Source: CAZPXZ01 sp965219495 (GTDB lineage Bacteria; Pseudomonadota; Alphaproteobacteria; Rhodobacterales; CAZPXZ01). From it: 64,000 nt of DNA. The notes below the pieces were generated by a model. That model did not search any database, was not told the DNA's origin, and saw only the letters and a list, made by a program, of their open reading frames with translations. Where the stretch lies: the NCBI GenBank assembly GCA_965219495.1, contig OZ244777.1, positions 248,001-312,000 on the forward strand. The letters run 5' to 3'. The position numbers were made by a program, and so were the translations under genes. Shown here one piece after another: positions 1-9,121 of the stretch. Every line of letters begins with the position of its first letter. Positions within the stretch are counted from its first letter, which is position 1.

Positions 1-1360
1 GAACGGCCATCACCTCAAATATGCCGGGCGATGTGGTCCTGCCGGTAAGCGCGGCGCGGACAGGTTGCGCGACGCGGCCGAGCGAAACCGAACGTTCTTC
101 GGCGAACGAACGAACCACTTGTTCCAAGCCTTCGCGCTCCCATACGGTAAACCGTGCCAGCACCGGGGTCAACGCGACGAGGATGGCAGCTCCGTCACCG
201 GAAAGAACATCACGAGCTTTTGGATCCGGTTCAGGTGCGCCCTCAACCAATACGAAACGTGCCATTTCAGCCATTTCAGACAATGTTCTTGCTCTCGATA
301 TCAACTCCGGAAATATTTTATGCAACATGTTTTGTCGATGATCGTCGAGGCGAATACATTGGAATCGCGCCAAGTAGGCATAGAAGCACTCGATGAGATC
401 GCCGACAGGCGTCGAACGCATGTGCGTCGCGTTCAAATTGAGAAGTTTCTTGAAATCGAATCGAGCTGCGGAACGCCCAACAGCTTCGAGCGTAAACCAG
501 GAAATGGCCTGCTCGCTCGAAAAGAATTCGTCGTCTCCATGTGCCCATCCCAAACGCGCCAGGTAGTTTCTCATCGCCTCTGGCAGATAGCCATCGGCTT
601 CAAACGACTCCAAGCCAATGGATCCGTGCCGCTTCGAAAACTTCTTTCCGTCAGGACCGTGAATCAGCGGAATGTGGGCGAAGACGGGCTTGGGCCATCC
701 CAGCGCTTCGTAAATCTGGCCCTGCCGGGCGGCATTTGTCAGGTGGTCCGCTCCTCGAATTACGTGGGTGGCGCCCATGTCATGGTCGTCCACGACCACC
801 GCCAGCATGTAGGTCGGGGAACCGTCGGACCGCAGCAGAACCAGGTCGTCCAACTCCCGATTGTCCCAGGTCACGCGTCCCTGCACCGCGTCTTCAACGA
901 TCGTTTGACCCGAGCGCCTTGCCCGCAGACGAAATGCGAAAGCGCAGTTTGGTGGAGCTTCCGATGCGTCGCGGTCCCGCCAGGGACTCCGAAACCGAAA
1001 AGGTGTCCTTGTTGCTGCGGCCCGCTTGCGAGCTTCCGCGATCTCTTCCGGAGAGCAATAGCAGCGATAGGCGCGCCCGGAAGCCAGAAGTTCGTGGGCC
1101 ACATCCTGATGTCGGCGCACGCGGGCGCTTTGCGAAATGACCTCGCCATCCCAGGCGACGCCCAACCAGCGGAGTCCCGCATAAATCGCTTCCGTGGCTT
1201 CAGGAGTCGAGCGTTCCCGATCGGTGTCCTCGATTCGAAGCCGGAACTGTCCGCCATGATGCCTGGCGAACAGCCAATTGAAGAGGGCCGTTCGCGCTCC
1301 CCCGATATGCAGGATGCCGGTAGGGGAGGGAGCGAATCGGGTGACAACGGGGTTGGTCAT
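1..1360 (-). CDS. gltX: Glutamyl-tRNA synthetase, 3' end outside window
   Basis: Class I aminoacyl-tRNA synthetase that charges tRNA-Glu in the cytoplasm. The reading frame is open from the ATG at 1360 to the window edge, giving about 453 codons; the family is usually about 470 residues, so only the last few per cent are missing. The N-terminus carries the ATP-binding HIGH-type motif in the context SPTGILHIGGART. The second signature appears as KFSKRHG (about 618-650), the KMSKS variant common in GltX. Context favours GltX over GlnS. Its ATG overlaps the moeA stop codon by four bases (ATGA), so it is probably translated with the operon. In many alphaproteobacteria lexA and comEC lie between moeA and gltX; here they are absent. 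Confidence 0.95.
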   Translation of the reverse strand, partial: MTNPVVTRFAPSPTGILHIGGARTALFNWLFARHHGGQFRLRIEDTDRERSTPEATEAIYAGLRWLGVAWDGEVISQSARVRRHQDVAHELLASGRAYRCYCSPEEIAEARKRAAATRTPFRFRSPWRDRDASEAPPNCAFAFRLRARRSGQTIVEDAVQGRVTWDNRELDDLVLLRSDGSPTYMLAVVVDDHDMGATHVIRGADHLTNAARQGQIYEALGWPKPVFAHIPLIHGPDGKKFSKRHGSIGLESFEADGYLPEAMRNYLARLGWAHGDDEFFSSEQAISWFTLEAVGRSAARFDFKKLLNLNATHMRSTPVGDLIECFYAYLARFQCIRLDDHRQNMLHKIFPELISRARTLSEMAEMARFVLVEGAPEPDPKARDVLSGDGAAILVALTPVLARFTVWEREGLEQVVRSFAEERSVSLGRVAQPVRAALTGRTTSPGIFEVMAV

Positions 1361-2547
1361 GACAGGATCTCGATGTATTCGATTTCTTGGCCCGCCTTTC
1401 TTGCCGGAGCGCCTGCCGGATGAATAGCAAGTGCGTTGGCGCGCGCCAGATCTCTCAGAACGGAACTGTCTTGCGTGGAGAATGGGGTGCAGGTTACATC
1501 CCCGCTGAAAGTTTCCACGCGCGCCCGCATGTAATGTTCCCGCTGGCTTCCTGGCGGGAGTTCTCGTCCGAGCCGAGCAGAGTTCCTCGGCCGCGGTCCT
1601 GCGGCCAAACCGAGAGCGGCATCGATCGCGGGAAGCAGGAACACGTGGCCGCAAACCATCGCGGAAACCGGGTTGCCCGGCAGTCCGACGAACGGGGTAC
1701 CGGACAACCGGCCCGCGAGCGTTGGCTTCCCGGGGCGCATGGCGACTCCGTGAAACGCCAATTTGAGATCTTCCCGCGCCAGCACACGGCCCACAAAGTC
1801 GCGGTCGCCCACCGATGCTCCGCCTAACGTTGTTACAAGCTCAACCTCGGACGAATGAAGCTGCTCCCGGATCGCGGAAACGTCGTCTTCCACTGGCGGA
1901 AGCAGGATGATTTCCGCTCCCTGCCGACTCAATAGTGCGGACAAGCCAAATCCGGTGGACGCAACCACTTCACCGGGCTTCGGCTCGATGCCGGGAAGAA
2001 CCAACTCGTCTCCCGTTGGCAGAACAAGCACCCGTGGACGACGGGCAACCCGAACCTGCGGAATATTCATTGCCGCGGCCAAGGCGATATCTTCGGGCGT
2101 GAGACGGCGCGGAGCCCGAAGAAGGATTTCGCCCTTCTTGAAATCCAGACCGGCTGGTCGAACGAACCGGCCCCGGGGCGTGTCTTCCCGCAAGATCATC
2201 GTGTTTCCGTCCACATCCACATTCTCTTGTATCGCAATCGCGTCGGCGCCCTCGGGAACTGCGGAGCCTGTGAACAGGCGAGCGCATTCGCCGGGCTTCA
2301 GGCAGAGGGGGATCAGTCGTCCCGCGGGCAGGGTTGCGACGACACGGAGGCGACTGCCGGATTGGGCATCTTCGGAGCGGACCGCGTACCCATCCATCGC
2401 GGATACCGCCACGCCAGGATGCGCGACAGCGGCAGCAAGGTCTTCCTGCAAGACTCGACCGGCGGCTTCGGATATTGGGACAATCTCGGCTGGAACCGGC
2501 GCAATGAGTTCCAGAATCCGTCCCAGCGCTTCCGCTACACTTCGCAT
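1357..2547 (-). CDS. moeA: Molybdopterin molybdenumtransferase MoeA
   Basis: Inserts molybdate into adenylylated molybdopterin, the last common step of molybdenum cofactor synthesis. The frame could extend upstream to 2652, but the ATG at 2547 (protein starting MRSVAEALGR) sits 7 bases after the moaC stop and begins the family's usual N-terminus, giving 396 residues, a normal length. Visible motifs are AMDGYAVR near residue 57, PTGDELV in the middle, the GGASVGDRDF loop, PGKP and the GLPGNPVSAMV segment of the MoCF domain. It is flanked by moaC upstream and gltX downstream in one compact minus-strand operon. Confidence 0.96.
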   Translation of the reverse strand: MRSVAEALGRILELIAPVPAEIVPISEAAGRVLQEDLAAAVAHPGVAVSAMDGYAVRSEDAQSGSRLRVVATLPAGRLIPLCLKPGECARLFTGSAVPEGADAIAIQENVDVDGNTMILREDTPRGRFVRPAGLDFKKGEILLRAPRRLTPEDIALAAAMNIPQVRVARRPRVLVLPTGDELVLPGIEPKPGEVVASTGFGLSALLSRQGAEIILLPPVEDDVSAIREQLHSSEVELVTTLGGASVGDRDFVGRVLAREDLKLAFHGVAMRPGKPTLAGRLSGTPFVGLPGNPVSAMVCGHVFLLPAIDAALGLAAGPRPRNSARLGRELPPGSQREHYMRARVETFSGDVTCTPFSTQDSSVLRDLARANALAIHPAGAPARKAGQEIEYIEILS

Positions 2548-2554
2548 AGCTGGG

Positions 2555-3043
2555 CTATTCGGCCTCAAAGGTTCCGGTCCTGCCACCGGATTTTCGAAGG
2601 AGCCGAATATCGGCAATCCGCATTCCGCGATCCACGGACTTGCACATGTCATAGATGGTCAGTGCCGCAACAGTCACCGCGGTCAACGCTTCCATTTCAA
2701 CGCCCGTGCTGCCCCGTACGCGGACAGTCGCCTCTACCTGCACAAGGCTGGATTCGCGGTCGGCCGAGAGATCGATCTTCACCGAATCAACGGGCAGAGG
2801 ATGGCAAAGCGGGATCAGATCCCAGGTTCGTTTGGCCGCCATGATGCCGGCAATCCGAGCCGCTCCGAACACGTCCCCCTTGCTGTGGCCACCTTCCAAA
2901 ATGCGGCGCAGTGTTTCCGGTTGCATTTTCACGCATCCGCGCGCCGACGCCACACGCAGCGATTCGGGCTTCGCAGATACGTCTACCATTCGTGCGGCGC
3001 CTTCCGCGTCGACATGAGAGAATTCTTTTCCCGAAGAATTCAT
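2555..3043 (-). CDS. moaC: Cyclic pyranopterin monophosphate synthase MoaC
   Basis: Converts the MoaA product, 3',8-cyclo-7,8-dihydroguanosine triphosphate, to cyclic pyranopterin monophosphate in molybdenum cofactor synthesis. Start chosen at the ATG at 3043 because it forms an ATGA overlap with the trpC stop and begins the canonical FSHVDAEG...MVDVSAKP N-terminus; the frame is open to 3112 but that extension lies within trpC. The protein is 162 residues, standard for MoaC. Diagnostic motifs are LIPLCHPL near residue 80 and GVEMEALTAVT...DMCK in the C-terminal half. Its partner moaA is on the same strand at 24797-25810 but is not linked. Confidence 0.96.
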   Translation of the reverse strand: MNSSGKEFSHVDAEGAARMVDVSAKPESLRVASARGCVKMQPETLRRILEGGHSKGDVFGAARIAGIMAAKRTWDLIPLCHPLPVDSVKIDLSADRESSLVQVEATVRVRGSTGVEMEALTAVTVAALTIYDMCKSVDRGMRIADIRLLRKSGGRTGTFEAE

Positions 3044-3840
3044 GCGTCGGCCACCTGAGGATCCAATAGCGCCCGAGTGGCTTTGCACGTGTCCGCTTGT
3101 CGCATCAGACACTCACCCACGAGGAATGCGCGTACTCCACAACGCGAAAGGCGCACAAGATCCGCCCGTGAAGTGATGCCGGATTCCGAGACGAGAATGG
3201 ATCCCGACTTTGTGCGCAATGCGATCTTTTCGGTTGTCGCCAAGTCGACATGGAACGTATTCAAATCCCGATTGTTTATACCAAGCAACCGCGGCGCCAG
3301 CGCGTTTGCTCGCTCTGTTTCCCGCCAGTCATGCACTTCGAAGAGCACGTCCATATTCCACTCCTGCGCCGTTCTGGCAAGCTCGTTCGCCAACGTGTCG
3401 GAGACGGCGGCAAGGATGACCAGGATGCAATCGGCCCCGATGGCACGTGATTCGACAACCTGGTATGGATCGATGACAAAATCCTTCCGCAAGACCGGGA
3501 GCCTTGTTGCAGCCTTTGCAGCGATCAGGTGCTCGTTGCTGCCCTGGAAGAACTTCCGGTCCGTCAGGACGGAAAGGCAAGTCGCACCGCCTGCCTCGTA
3601 CGCCTGCGCAATTTCCCCCGGATCGAAATCGGCGCGTATCAGGCCACGCGACGGGCTGGCCCGCTTGATTTCACAGATCAGCCCGAAGCCCTCTCCAGTT
3701 GTCTCGCGGAGCGCCGTGGAAAATTCACGCACGGGTGGAGCAAGGCGAGCCGCTTCTTCGATCTCGGCGAACCGCTTTTCACGCCGAAGGCGCAGGACTT
3801 CATCTCGCTTTTCCGTAAGAATGCGGTTCAGGATGCTCAT
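3040..3840 (-). CDS. trpC: Indole-3-glycerol phosphate synthase
   Basis: Closes the indole ring from carboxyphenylamino-deoxyribulose phosphate in tryptophan synthesis. The 266-residue product is a single-domain TIM barrel with the expected catalytic segments EIKRASPSRG (strand beta-1 lysine), PVLRKDFVID (beta-3 lysine), GINNRDL and VSESGI. There is no fused TrpF domain. Start ATG at 3840 overlaps the trpD stop by four bases. Gene order trpG-trpD-trpC-moaC-moeA matches the widespread alphaproteobacterial operon, so tryptophan and molybdopterin genes are probably co-transcribed. Confidence 0.97.
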   Translation of the reverse strand: MSILNRILTEKRDEVLRLRREKRFAEIEEAARLAPPVREFSTALRETTGEGFGLICEIKRASPSRGLIRADFDPGEIAQAYEAGGATCLSVLTDRKFFQGSNEHLIAAKAATRLPVLRKDFVIDPYQVVESRAIGADCILVILAAVSDTLANELARTAQEWNMDVLFEVHDWRETERANALAPRLLGINNRDLNTFHVDLATTEKIALRTKSGSILVSESGITSRADLVRLSRCGVRAFLVGECLMRQADTCKATRALLDPQVADA

Positions 3841-4859
3841 TCTGGACGTCGGGAACTTACTTCCACAAGACTCTTAAGGGCGTTCGACGCTCGCCCGGAA
3901 TCAATGCTGTCGGCCGCGGCTTTGGCGCCGACACGGAGATCGGACTCCTTGCCCGCGACAACCAGTGCTGCTGCAGCATTCAAGAGAACCGCGTCGCGAA
4001 AACCGGAATGTGCACCGGCCAGGAGTTCCTTCATCCGATTCGCGTTTTCCCCGGGAGTGCCGCCAGAAACGGACTCGGCCGGGTGAAAGGGTAGCCCGGC
4101 GTTTTCCGGTGTGATTTCGAACTCTTGAATGCGGCCGGCTTCCAAAGCGGCGACTCTTGTAGAACCGGATATCGATATTTCGTCGCTGCCATCGCTGCCG
4201 TGCACGATCCAGGCAGCCTCGGATCCAAGAGCCAGCAGGGCTTCCGCGACCGGCCGGCACAAGGTAGGGGAATACACTCCCGTCAGTTGCCGCGAAACGC
4301 CGGCAGGGTTTGTCAGCGGTCCGAGGATGTTGAAAATTGTTCTCGTACCCAGTTCCTGACGGGTCGGCCCCACGTGACGCATGGCGGAATGGTGCATTGG
4401 CGCCATCATGAATCCGATGCCGGCCACTCGAAGCGCCTCTTCTACGGCCTCGGGCCCGACCGAGGTTTCGACGCCAAGAACGCTGAGCGTGTCTGCCGCT
4501 CCGGCCTTCGAGGAAATCGCCCGGTTGCCGTGCTTGGCTACGGGAACTCCGGCACCGGCTACGACCAGCGCCGCCGAAGTTGAGAGATTGAGTGTTCCCC
4601 GGCCGTCTCCGCCGGTGCCCACAATATCTATCGCTCCTGGAGGTGCCTTTACCCTCAGGCACTTGTTGCGCATTACCGTGGCTGCGGCGGCGATTTCCTC
4701 GACGGTCTCTCCGCGGGTGCGGAGCGCCATGAGAAAGCCTCCGATCTGACTCGGCAGCGCCTCTCCGGACATGATGATCTCGAATGCGACCGCAGCGTCG
4801 GCCCGGTCGAGCGAGGCACGCGCGGCAGCGTCAATCAATGGTTTGAAGGCATCGGACAT
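3837..4859 (-). CDS. trpD: Anthranilate phosphoribosyltransferase
   Basis: Transfers phosphoribose from PRPP to anthranilate. The start is set at the ATG at 4859 (MSDAFKPLID), which shares one base with the trpG stop (TGATG); an in-frame extension to 5018 would run inside trpG and matches nothing in the family. The resulting 340 residues are typical. The PRPP-binding GTGGD loop (VGTGGDGRGTLNLSTSAALV) lies near residue 80 and the KHGNRAISSKAGAAD segment follows, both diagnostic. Single-base overlap with trpG upstream and a four-base overlap with trpC downstream imply coupled translation. Confidence 0.97.
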   Translation of the reverse strand: MSDAFKPLIDAAARASLDRADAAVAFEIIMSGEALPSQIGGFLMALRTRGETVEEIAAAATVMRNKCLRVKAPPGAIDIVGTGGDGRGTLNLSTSAALVVAGAGVPVAKHGNRAISSKAGAADTLSVLGVETSVGPEAVEEALRVAGIGFMMAPMHHSAMRHVGPTRQELGTRTIFNILGPLTNPAGVSRQLTGVYSPTLCRPVAEALLALGSEAAWIVHGSDGSDEISISGSTRVAALEAGRIQEFEITPENAGLPFHPAESVSGGTPGENANRMKELLAGAHSGFRDAVLLNAAAALVVAGKESDLRVGAKAAADSIDSGRASNALKSLVEVSSRRPE

Positions 4860-5434
4860 CAGAGTATTCCCGCGATTCGGAGAAAATTTGCAAGCACATC
4901 GTGCCCATGGCATGTCGCAATGGATTCGGGATGGAATTGCACCCCATGCACCGGTCGTTCGCGATGGGCCACACCCATCACGATCCCATTTCCCGTTTCT
5001 CCAACGATTTCCAAGCATTCGGGGATGGTCTCGCGACGGACAACCAATGAATGGTAACGTGTAGCCTCGAACGGATTCGGCAAACCGGCGAACACCCCTT
5101 TCCCGGAGTGGAAGACCGGGCTTAATTTTCCGTGAACGATTTCACTGCAAACCACCACTTCGCCTCCGAACGCTGCGCCGATCGCCTGGTGGCCCAGGCA
5201 TACCCCGAGAATTGGCAAGTCGGGGCTTGCTTCTCGCACCAGTTCCATGGATACGCCCGCGGTCTCCGGGCCGCACGGTCCCGGAGAAATGACAATGGCG
5301 TCGGGTCTTCTGGCGAATGCCTCAGAGGCGGAGAGCGCGTCGTTCCGGTAGACATCGCACGCCACTCCCAGATCCCCGAGAAAGTGGACGAGATTGAAAG
5401 TGAAGCTATCGTAGTTGTCGATGAGCAGGATCAT
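4859..5434 (-). CDS. trpG: Anthranilate synthase component II (glutamine amidotransferase)
   Basis: Supplies ammonia from glutamine to TrpE. Start at 5434 gives the classic N-terminus MILLIDNYDSFTFNLV and 191 residues; the frame extends upstream to 5548 but that part matches nothing and overlaps trpE. The class I amidotransferase triad is visible: the nucleophile in GVCLGHQAIG near residue 80 and the His-Glu pair in VQFHPES near the C-terminus. It lies 91 bases downstream of trpE, so unlike many rhizobial trpE(G) genes the two subunits are not fused here. Confidence 0.96.
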   Translation of the reverse strand: MILLIDNYDSFTFNLVHFLGDLGVACDVYRNDALSASEAFARRPDAIVISPGPCGPETAGVSMELVREASPDLPILGVCLGHQAIGAAFGGEVVVCSEIVHGKLSPVFHSGKGVFAGLPNPFEATRYHSLVVRRETIPECLEIVGETGNGIVMGVAHRERPVHGVQFHPESIATCHGHDVLANFLRIAGIL

Positions 5435-5525
5435 TGGCGAGTTTCCGTTGCGCGGTCCCGAATGGAGCGCGCATTCCGGTATGGAATTTGAGCAGGCGTC
5501 TCTATTCTTGGCACACGCACAGGGT

Positions 5526-7028
5526 TCATGTGGTTCGCTCCAGCGCAAACTCCGGTGCTTCTCGCGCCGCGCGAAGAAGGGCGCCCGCCTTGGCGATGGT
5601 TTCCTCGTATTCCCGTTCGGGATCCGAATCGTATACCACGCCCCCTCCGGCCTGCATGTGCATGACCTGATCTTTCAGGACGGCAGTGCGCAGGGCGATA
5701 CACGTATCCATGTCGCCATTTACCGAGAAGTATCCGATTGCGCCCGCGTAAACGCCGCGCTTGACCCTTTCAAGTTCATCGATGATTTCCATTGCGCGAA
5801 TCTTGGGAGCTCCTGAAACCGTGCCCGCGGGAAGGGCGGCGAGGAGCGCGTCCAAGGCACTTAGTTCGCTCCGCAAGGTTCCCTCAATATTGGAGACGAT
5901 ATGCATCACGTGACTGTATCGTTCGACAGTAAACTGTTCGGTGGGTGTGACGGTCCCGAGTTCCGCGACTCTACCGATATCATTTCTGCCCAGGTCGAGA
6001 AGCATCAGATGCTCGGCACGTTCCTTGGGGTCCGCGAGCAACTCTTCCTCGAGCACCCGGTCCTCTTCCGTTGACGCCCCGCGAGGACGCGTTCCGGCGA
6101 TAGGACGAATTGTGACTCGCTGGTCGCGGCAACGAACCAGGATTTCGGGACTGGCGCCGATCACCTGAAAATCGTCGAAGTCGAAGAAGAACATGTAAGG
6201 AGACGGGTTCGTACGCCGTAACGCTCGGTAGAGCGAAAGCGGTGGAAGCGGAAAAGGCAGCGCCCAACGCTGGCTAGGTACTACTTGGAAGATATCACCC
6301 GCTCGAATGTAGTCCTTTGCGCGCAGAACCATTTGCCCGTACTCCTCTCTAGAGGTGTTGGATACGGGCTCCGTAGGTTCGACTGTCCCCGTCGGATATC
6401 CCCGAGATGAGGTCGCCGGCTTGTCGAGATCTGCAAACGCCGCAGTCAATCGGTTCGCCGCTTCGCCGTATGCGGCGTGGGGGTCGGCGTCGGCCCGGTT
6501 CCATACCGGGACTCCCAGCATGACTTGGCCTTTGATATTGTCGACGACGGCCACGAGGCGCGGACGAATCAGCATTGCGTCAGGCAAATCGAGCGGATCC
6601 GGATTCACCAACGGCAGTCGTTCAATTTGGCGGATAATGTCATAGCCAAGATACCCGAAGAGTCCCGCCGCCATGGGCGGAATTCCGGAAGCTAGTTTCA
6701 TGCTGCATTCGTCAAGTAGGTTTCGAAGGCTATCCAGCGGTTTGCACGGGTCGGGCCTGAAGGCGCCGGTTCCCCCCAAAGAGATTTCCGCTCTTTCCCC
6801 TTTGCAGCGCCAGATGAGATCGGGGTCCGTGCCGATCACAGAGTAGCGGCCACGAATCTCTCCGCCAGTGACGGATTCCAGCAGGAAACTTTGCGGGTGG
6901 CCCGACGCAAGCTTCAGCAGCAAAGATACGGGCGTCTCAAGATCCGCACTGGCTTCGAGCCGCAGGAGTTGATTGTGACCCCCATTCCAGGCGTGGGAGA
7001 ACTCGTCGAACGCAGGTAAGATTTCCAT
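5526..7028 (-). CDS. trpE: Anthranilate synthase component I
   Basis: Makes anthranilate from chorismate with ammonia from TrpG, the first committed step to tryptophan. The 500-residue protein has the chorismate-binding domain with motifs SPEILVRC, PIAGTRPRG, DLGRNDIGRV and the GTVSGAPKIRAMEII stretch, and an N-terminal LLESVTGGE of the kind that forms the tryptophan feedback site. The upstream gene ppiD ends only 37 bases before the start, leaving no room for a leader-peptide attenuator directly before trpE; any transcriptional control would lie upstream of ppiD. Confidence 0.97.
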   Translation of the reverse strand: MEILPAFDEFSHAWNGGHNQLLRLEASADLETPVSLLLKLASGHPQSFLLESVTGGEIRGRYSVIGTDPDLIWRCKGERAEISLGGTGAFRPDPCKPLDSLRNLLDECSMKLASGIPPMAAGLFGYLGYDIIRQIERLPLVNPDPLDLPDAMLIRPRLVAVVDNIKGQVMLGVPVWNRADADPHAAYGEAANRLTAAFADLDKPATSSRGYPTGTVEPTEPVSNTSREEYGQMVLRAKDYIRAGDIFQVVPSQRWALPFPLPPLSLYRALRRTNPSPYMFFFDFDDFQVIGASPEILVRCRDQRVTIRPIAGTRPRGASTEEDRVLEEELLADPKERAEHLMLLDLGRNDIGRVAELGTVTPTEQFTVERYSHVMHIVSNIEGTLRSELSALDALLAALPAGTVSGAPKIRAMEIIDELERVKRGVYAGAIGYFSVNGDMDTCIALRTAVLKDQVMHMQAGGGVVYDSDPEREYEETIAKAGALLRAAREAPEFALERTT

Positions 7029-7065
7029 CGTAGAAACCGGTCACGCCGATTCCGGCGAAGACCTT

Positions 7066-8958
7066 CTACGAACCCGACAGCAGGCCGAGCGCTGCTTCAA
7101 CACTCGATTGATTCGTAGATACGCCGTAATTCTCAAGCAATTTCTGAGTGAACAGTTCCGCGAGCACCCCGCCCACGGCATCTTCGAGAAACGGGCGAGT
7201 GGCTTCGACCCTTTCGGAAACGGGGTTGGGGTCAGCCGGTAGGATCTCATCCAGACGCAGTACGATCGCATTTCCTGGTATACGGGATGACCCGGCAGCA
7301 GGCTCCCCGCTATCGAGTTGAAACACTGTCTGCCCTAGTGCGAAGGAGAGCGCCGGGTCGGGATAAGTCCTGGGAAATGGATCCGTGGCAACCGTTTCGA
7401 CTCCTACCTCTGTCGCTATTTTCTCCAGGCGTTCGCCGGCTTCAATCCTCGCCTTGAGGCGATCTGCAACCAGCAGGATTGCTTCGCGCGACGCCTCCTC
7501 TGTAAGAATCTCAACAATGTCATTTCGAACATCGTCGAGGGACTTCGGTCGGCTTTCGTCGATCTTGTCTACGCGCAGCACGAATGCGCCTCCGTCCTGC
7601 AAATCCACAACATTCAGATCCTCGTCGACATGGGATTCGAATGCGTCTGCAAGAAATTCTGCATCGGTTGGCAATTGCACGACGGCAATTCCGTCCAAGC
7701 CAATTCCCTGCCGGTTCAGGCCCGCATGTGAGTGGAGTTGCAATTCCAGTTGCTGCGCAACCTCTTCGAGGGACATTCCCGCCGCGCGCAGGTCTTCGAC
7801 CGATGACGCGAGCTCGGGAATGCGATCAAGCGCCGCCTCGCGTGCGAGAACATCGATGATCGTGGTTCGAACTTCCTCGAATTCTGTTTGGGCGGGATCG
7901 GTTATGGCAACGATTTCCTGCACGGCCCACCCGAATGGTGTCTGAACAGGGCCTGCGAATCCGGGTTCGGAGAGCGCGAAGGCAGCGTTCGCGAGTTCTT
8001 CGGACAATTCATCTCTGGTTACGCGCCCGAGAGAAATATCGTCCACACCGATCGAGAGTTCGCGCCCGATGTCAATGAGGTGAGTACCGGCGAGCAATCT
8101 TCCGTGTGCCGCCTTTGCCTCGGCTTCGGTCTCAAATACGATTTGGTTGATCGTTCGGTACGCCGGCGTGCCATATAGCCCGCTGTTGAAGTGGTAATAA
8201 TCGAGCGCGTCCCCTTCCGCGATCGAAGACGGTACGGCAAGTTCTTCCGGCGAGAGCCAGAGAAAGGTGAAATCCCTCCGTTCCGGGTGCTGAAACCGAT
8301 CCTGATTCTCCTCGAAATATGTGATGATCTCGGTTTCCGTGGGCGGTGCCGGGGAATCCACCTGCGCCTGTCCGATCTCGAAGTACGTTATTCGGCGGCT
8401 TTCGGAATCGTGCGCAAAGATCAACTGGAATGGCCCGGCGGGTACGACAATTCCTTCCGAAATTGCACGGAGCAGTTCCAAACGCGCGATGTCGCGACGT
8501 ACGATGACCTCGTATTCCTTTTGGGAGAGGCCGCTCTGCGAAAGCAACCTGGCATACCGGTTTGAATCGAATCTTCCGGCGGCGTCCTGAAATCCGGAAA
8601 GCCGGCGTATTCGATCCGATACGGCGGAATCAGGGGCGGACAGCTCCAATTGCTCGCCGGCGAGGTCGACTGCTGCCTGCGCCGACAACTCGTCCAGAAC
8701 TCGCCGGTCAAACCCGAACTCAACGCCTTCCGCAACGCTGACTTCCTGGCCTGAGGCAGAAAAACGATTGAGATAGGCGCGGAACGCGTTGGCGAATTCG
8801 GTGGTGGAGATTTCGCGATCTCCTACCGTCGCCACGACATTGCTGCCACGAGCGACGAATACATCACCGATACCCCAGGCGGCAAAGCTGAGCACGAGAA
8901 GCGCAATCAGCAGCTTTGCGAACCAGGATCGCACCATCGCGCGCAACTTATGGAGCAT
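7066..8958 (-). CDS. ppiD: Membrane-anchored periplasmic chaperone, PpiD/SurA-N family
   Basis: A 630-residue protein with one N-terminal transmembrane helix (about residues 14-32, FAKLLIALLVLSFAAWGIGDVF) and a long periplasmic part. The segment up to about residue 150 resembles the SurA N-terminal chaperone domain and the segment at about 260-360 a parvulin-type (PpiC) domain, with a further low-complexity acidic C-terminal half. PpiD proteins sit at the inner membrane near SecYEG and help emerging outer-membrane proteins fold. Position immediately before trpE is a recurring alphaproteobacterial arrangement. Whether the parvulin domain is enzymatically active cannot be told; many PpiD domains are not. 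Confidence 0.85.
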   Translation of the reverse strand: MLHKLRAMVRSWFAKLLIALLVLSFAAWGIGDVFVARGSNVVATVGDREISTTEFANAFRAYLNRFSASGQEVSVAEGVEFGFDRRVLDELSAQAAVDLAGEQLELSAPDSAVSDRIRRLSGFQDAAGRFDSNRYARLLSQSGLSQKEYEVIVRRDIARLELLRAISEGIVVPAGPFQLIFAHDSESRRITYFEIGQAQVDSPAPPTETEIITYFEENQDRFQHPERRDFTFLWLSPEELAVPSSIAEGDALDYYHFNSGLYGTPAYRTINQIVFETEAEAKAAHGRLLAGTHLIDIGRELSIGVDDISLGRVTRDELSEELANAAFALSEPGFAGPVQTPFGWAVQEIVAITDPAQTEFEEVRTTIIDVLAREAALDRIPELASSVEDLRAAGMSLEEVAQQLELQLHSHAGLNRQGIGLDGIAVVQLPTDAEFLADAFESHVDEDLNVVDLQDGGAFVLRVDKIDESRPKSLDDVRNDIVEILTEEASREAILLVADRLKARIEAGERLEKIATEVGVETVATDPFPRTYPDPALSFALGQTVFQLDSGEPAAGSSRIPGNAIVLRLDEILPADPNPVSERVEATRPFLEDAVGGVLAELFTQKLLENYGVSTNQSSVEAALGLLSGS

Positions 8959-9121
8959 GACGACCGCCGTGAATTCCGTGTTCGCCGACCATGCGGCACA
9001 TGAAGGGCATTGTATCCGAGCGCCGAATGATTGGTACTTGTGCCTGAACCCTAATGGAACTGTCCCACCCGGTCGGACGCCGGTCTTTGCATCTTACGAT
9101 ATGTTGGAAGAATCTTGCTGT

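Noticed and set aside
65..1423. Long plus-strand open frame of 452 codons
   Set aside because: It is antisense to gltX, has no family resemblance, and is a shadow of the real gene's codon pattern.
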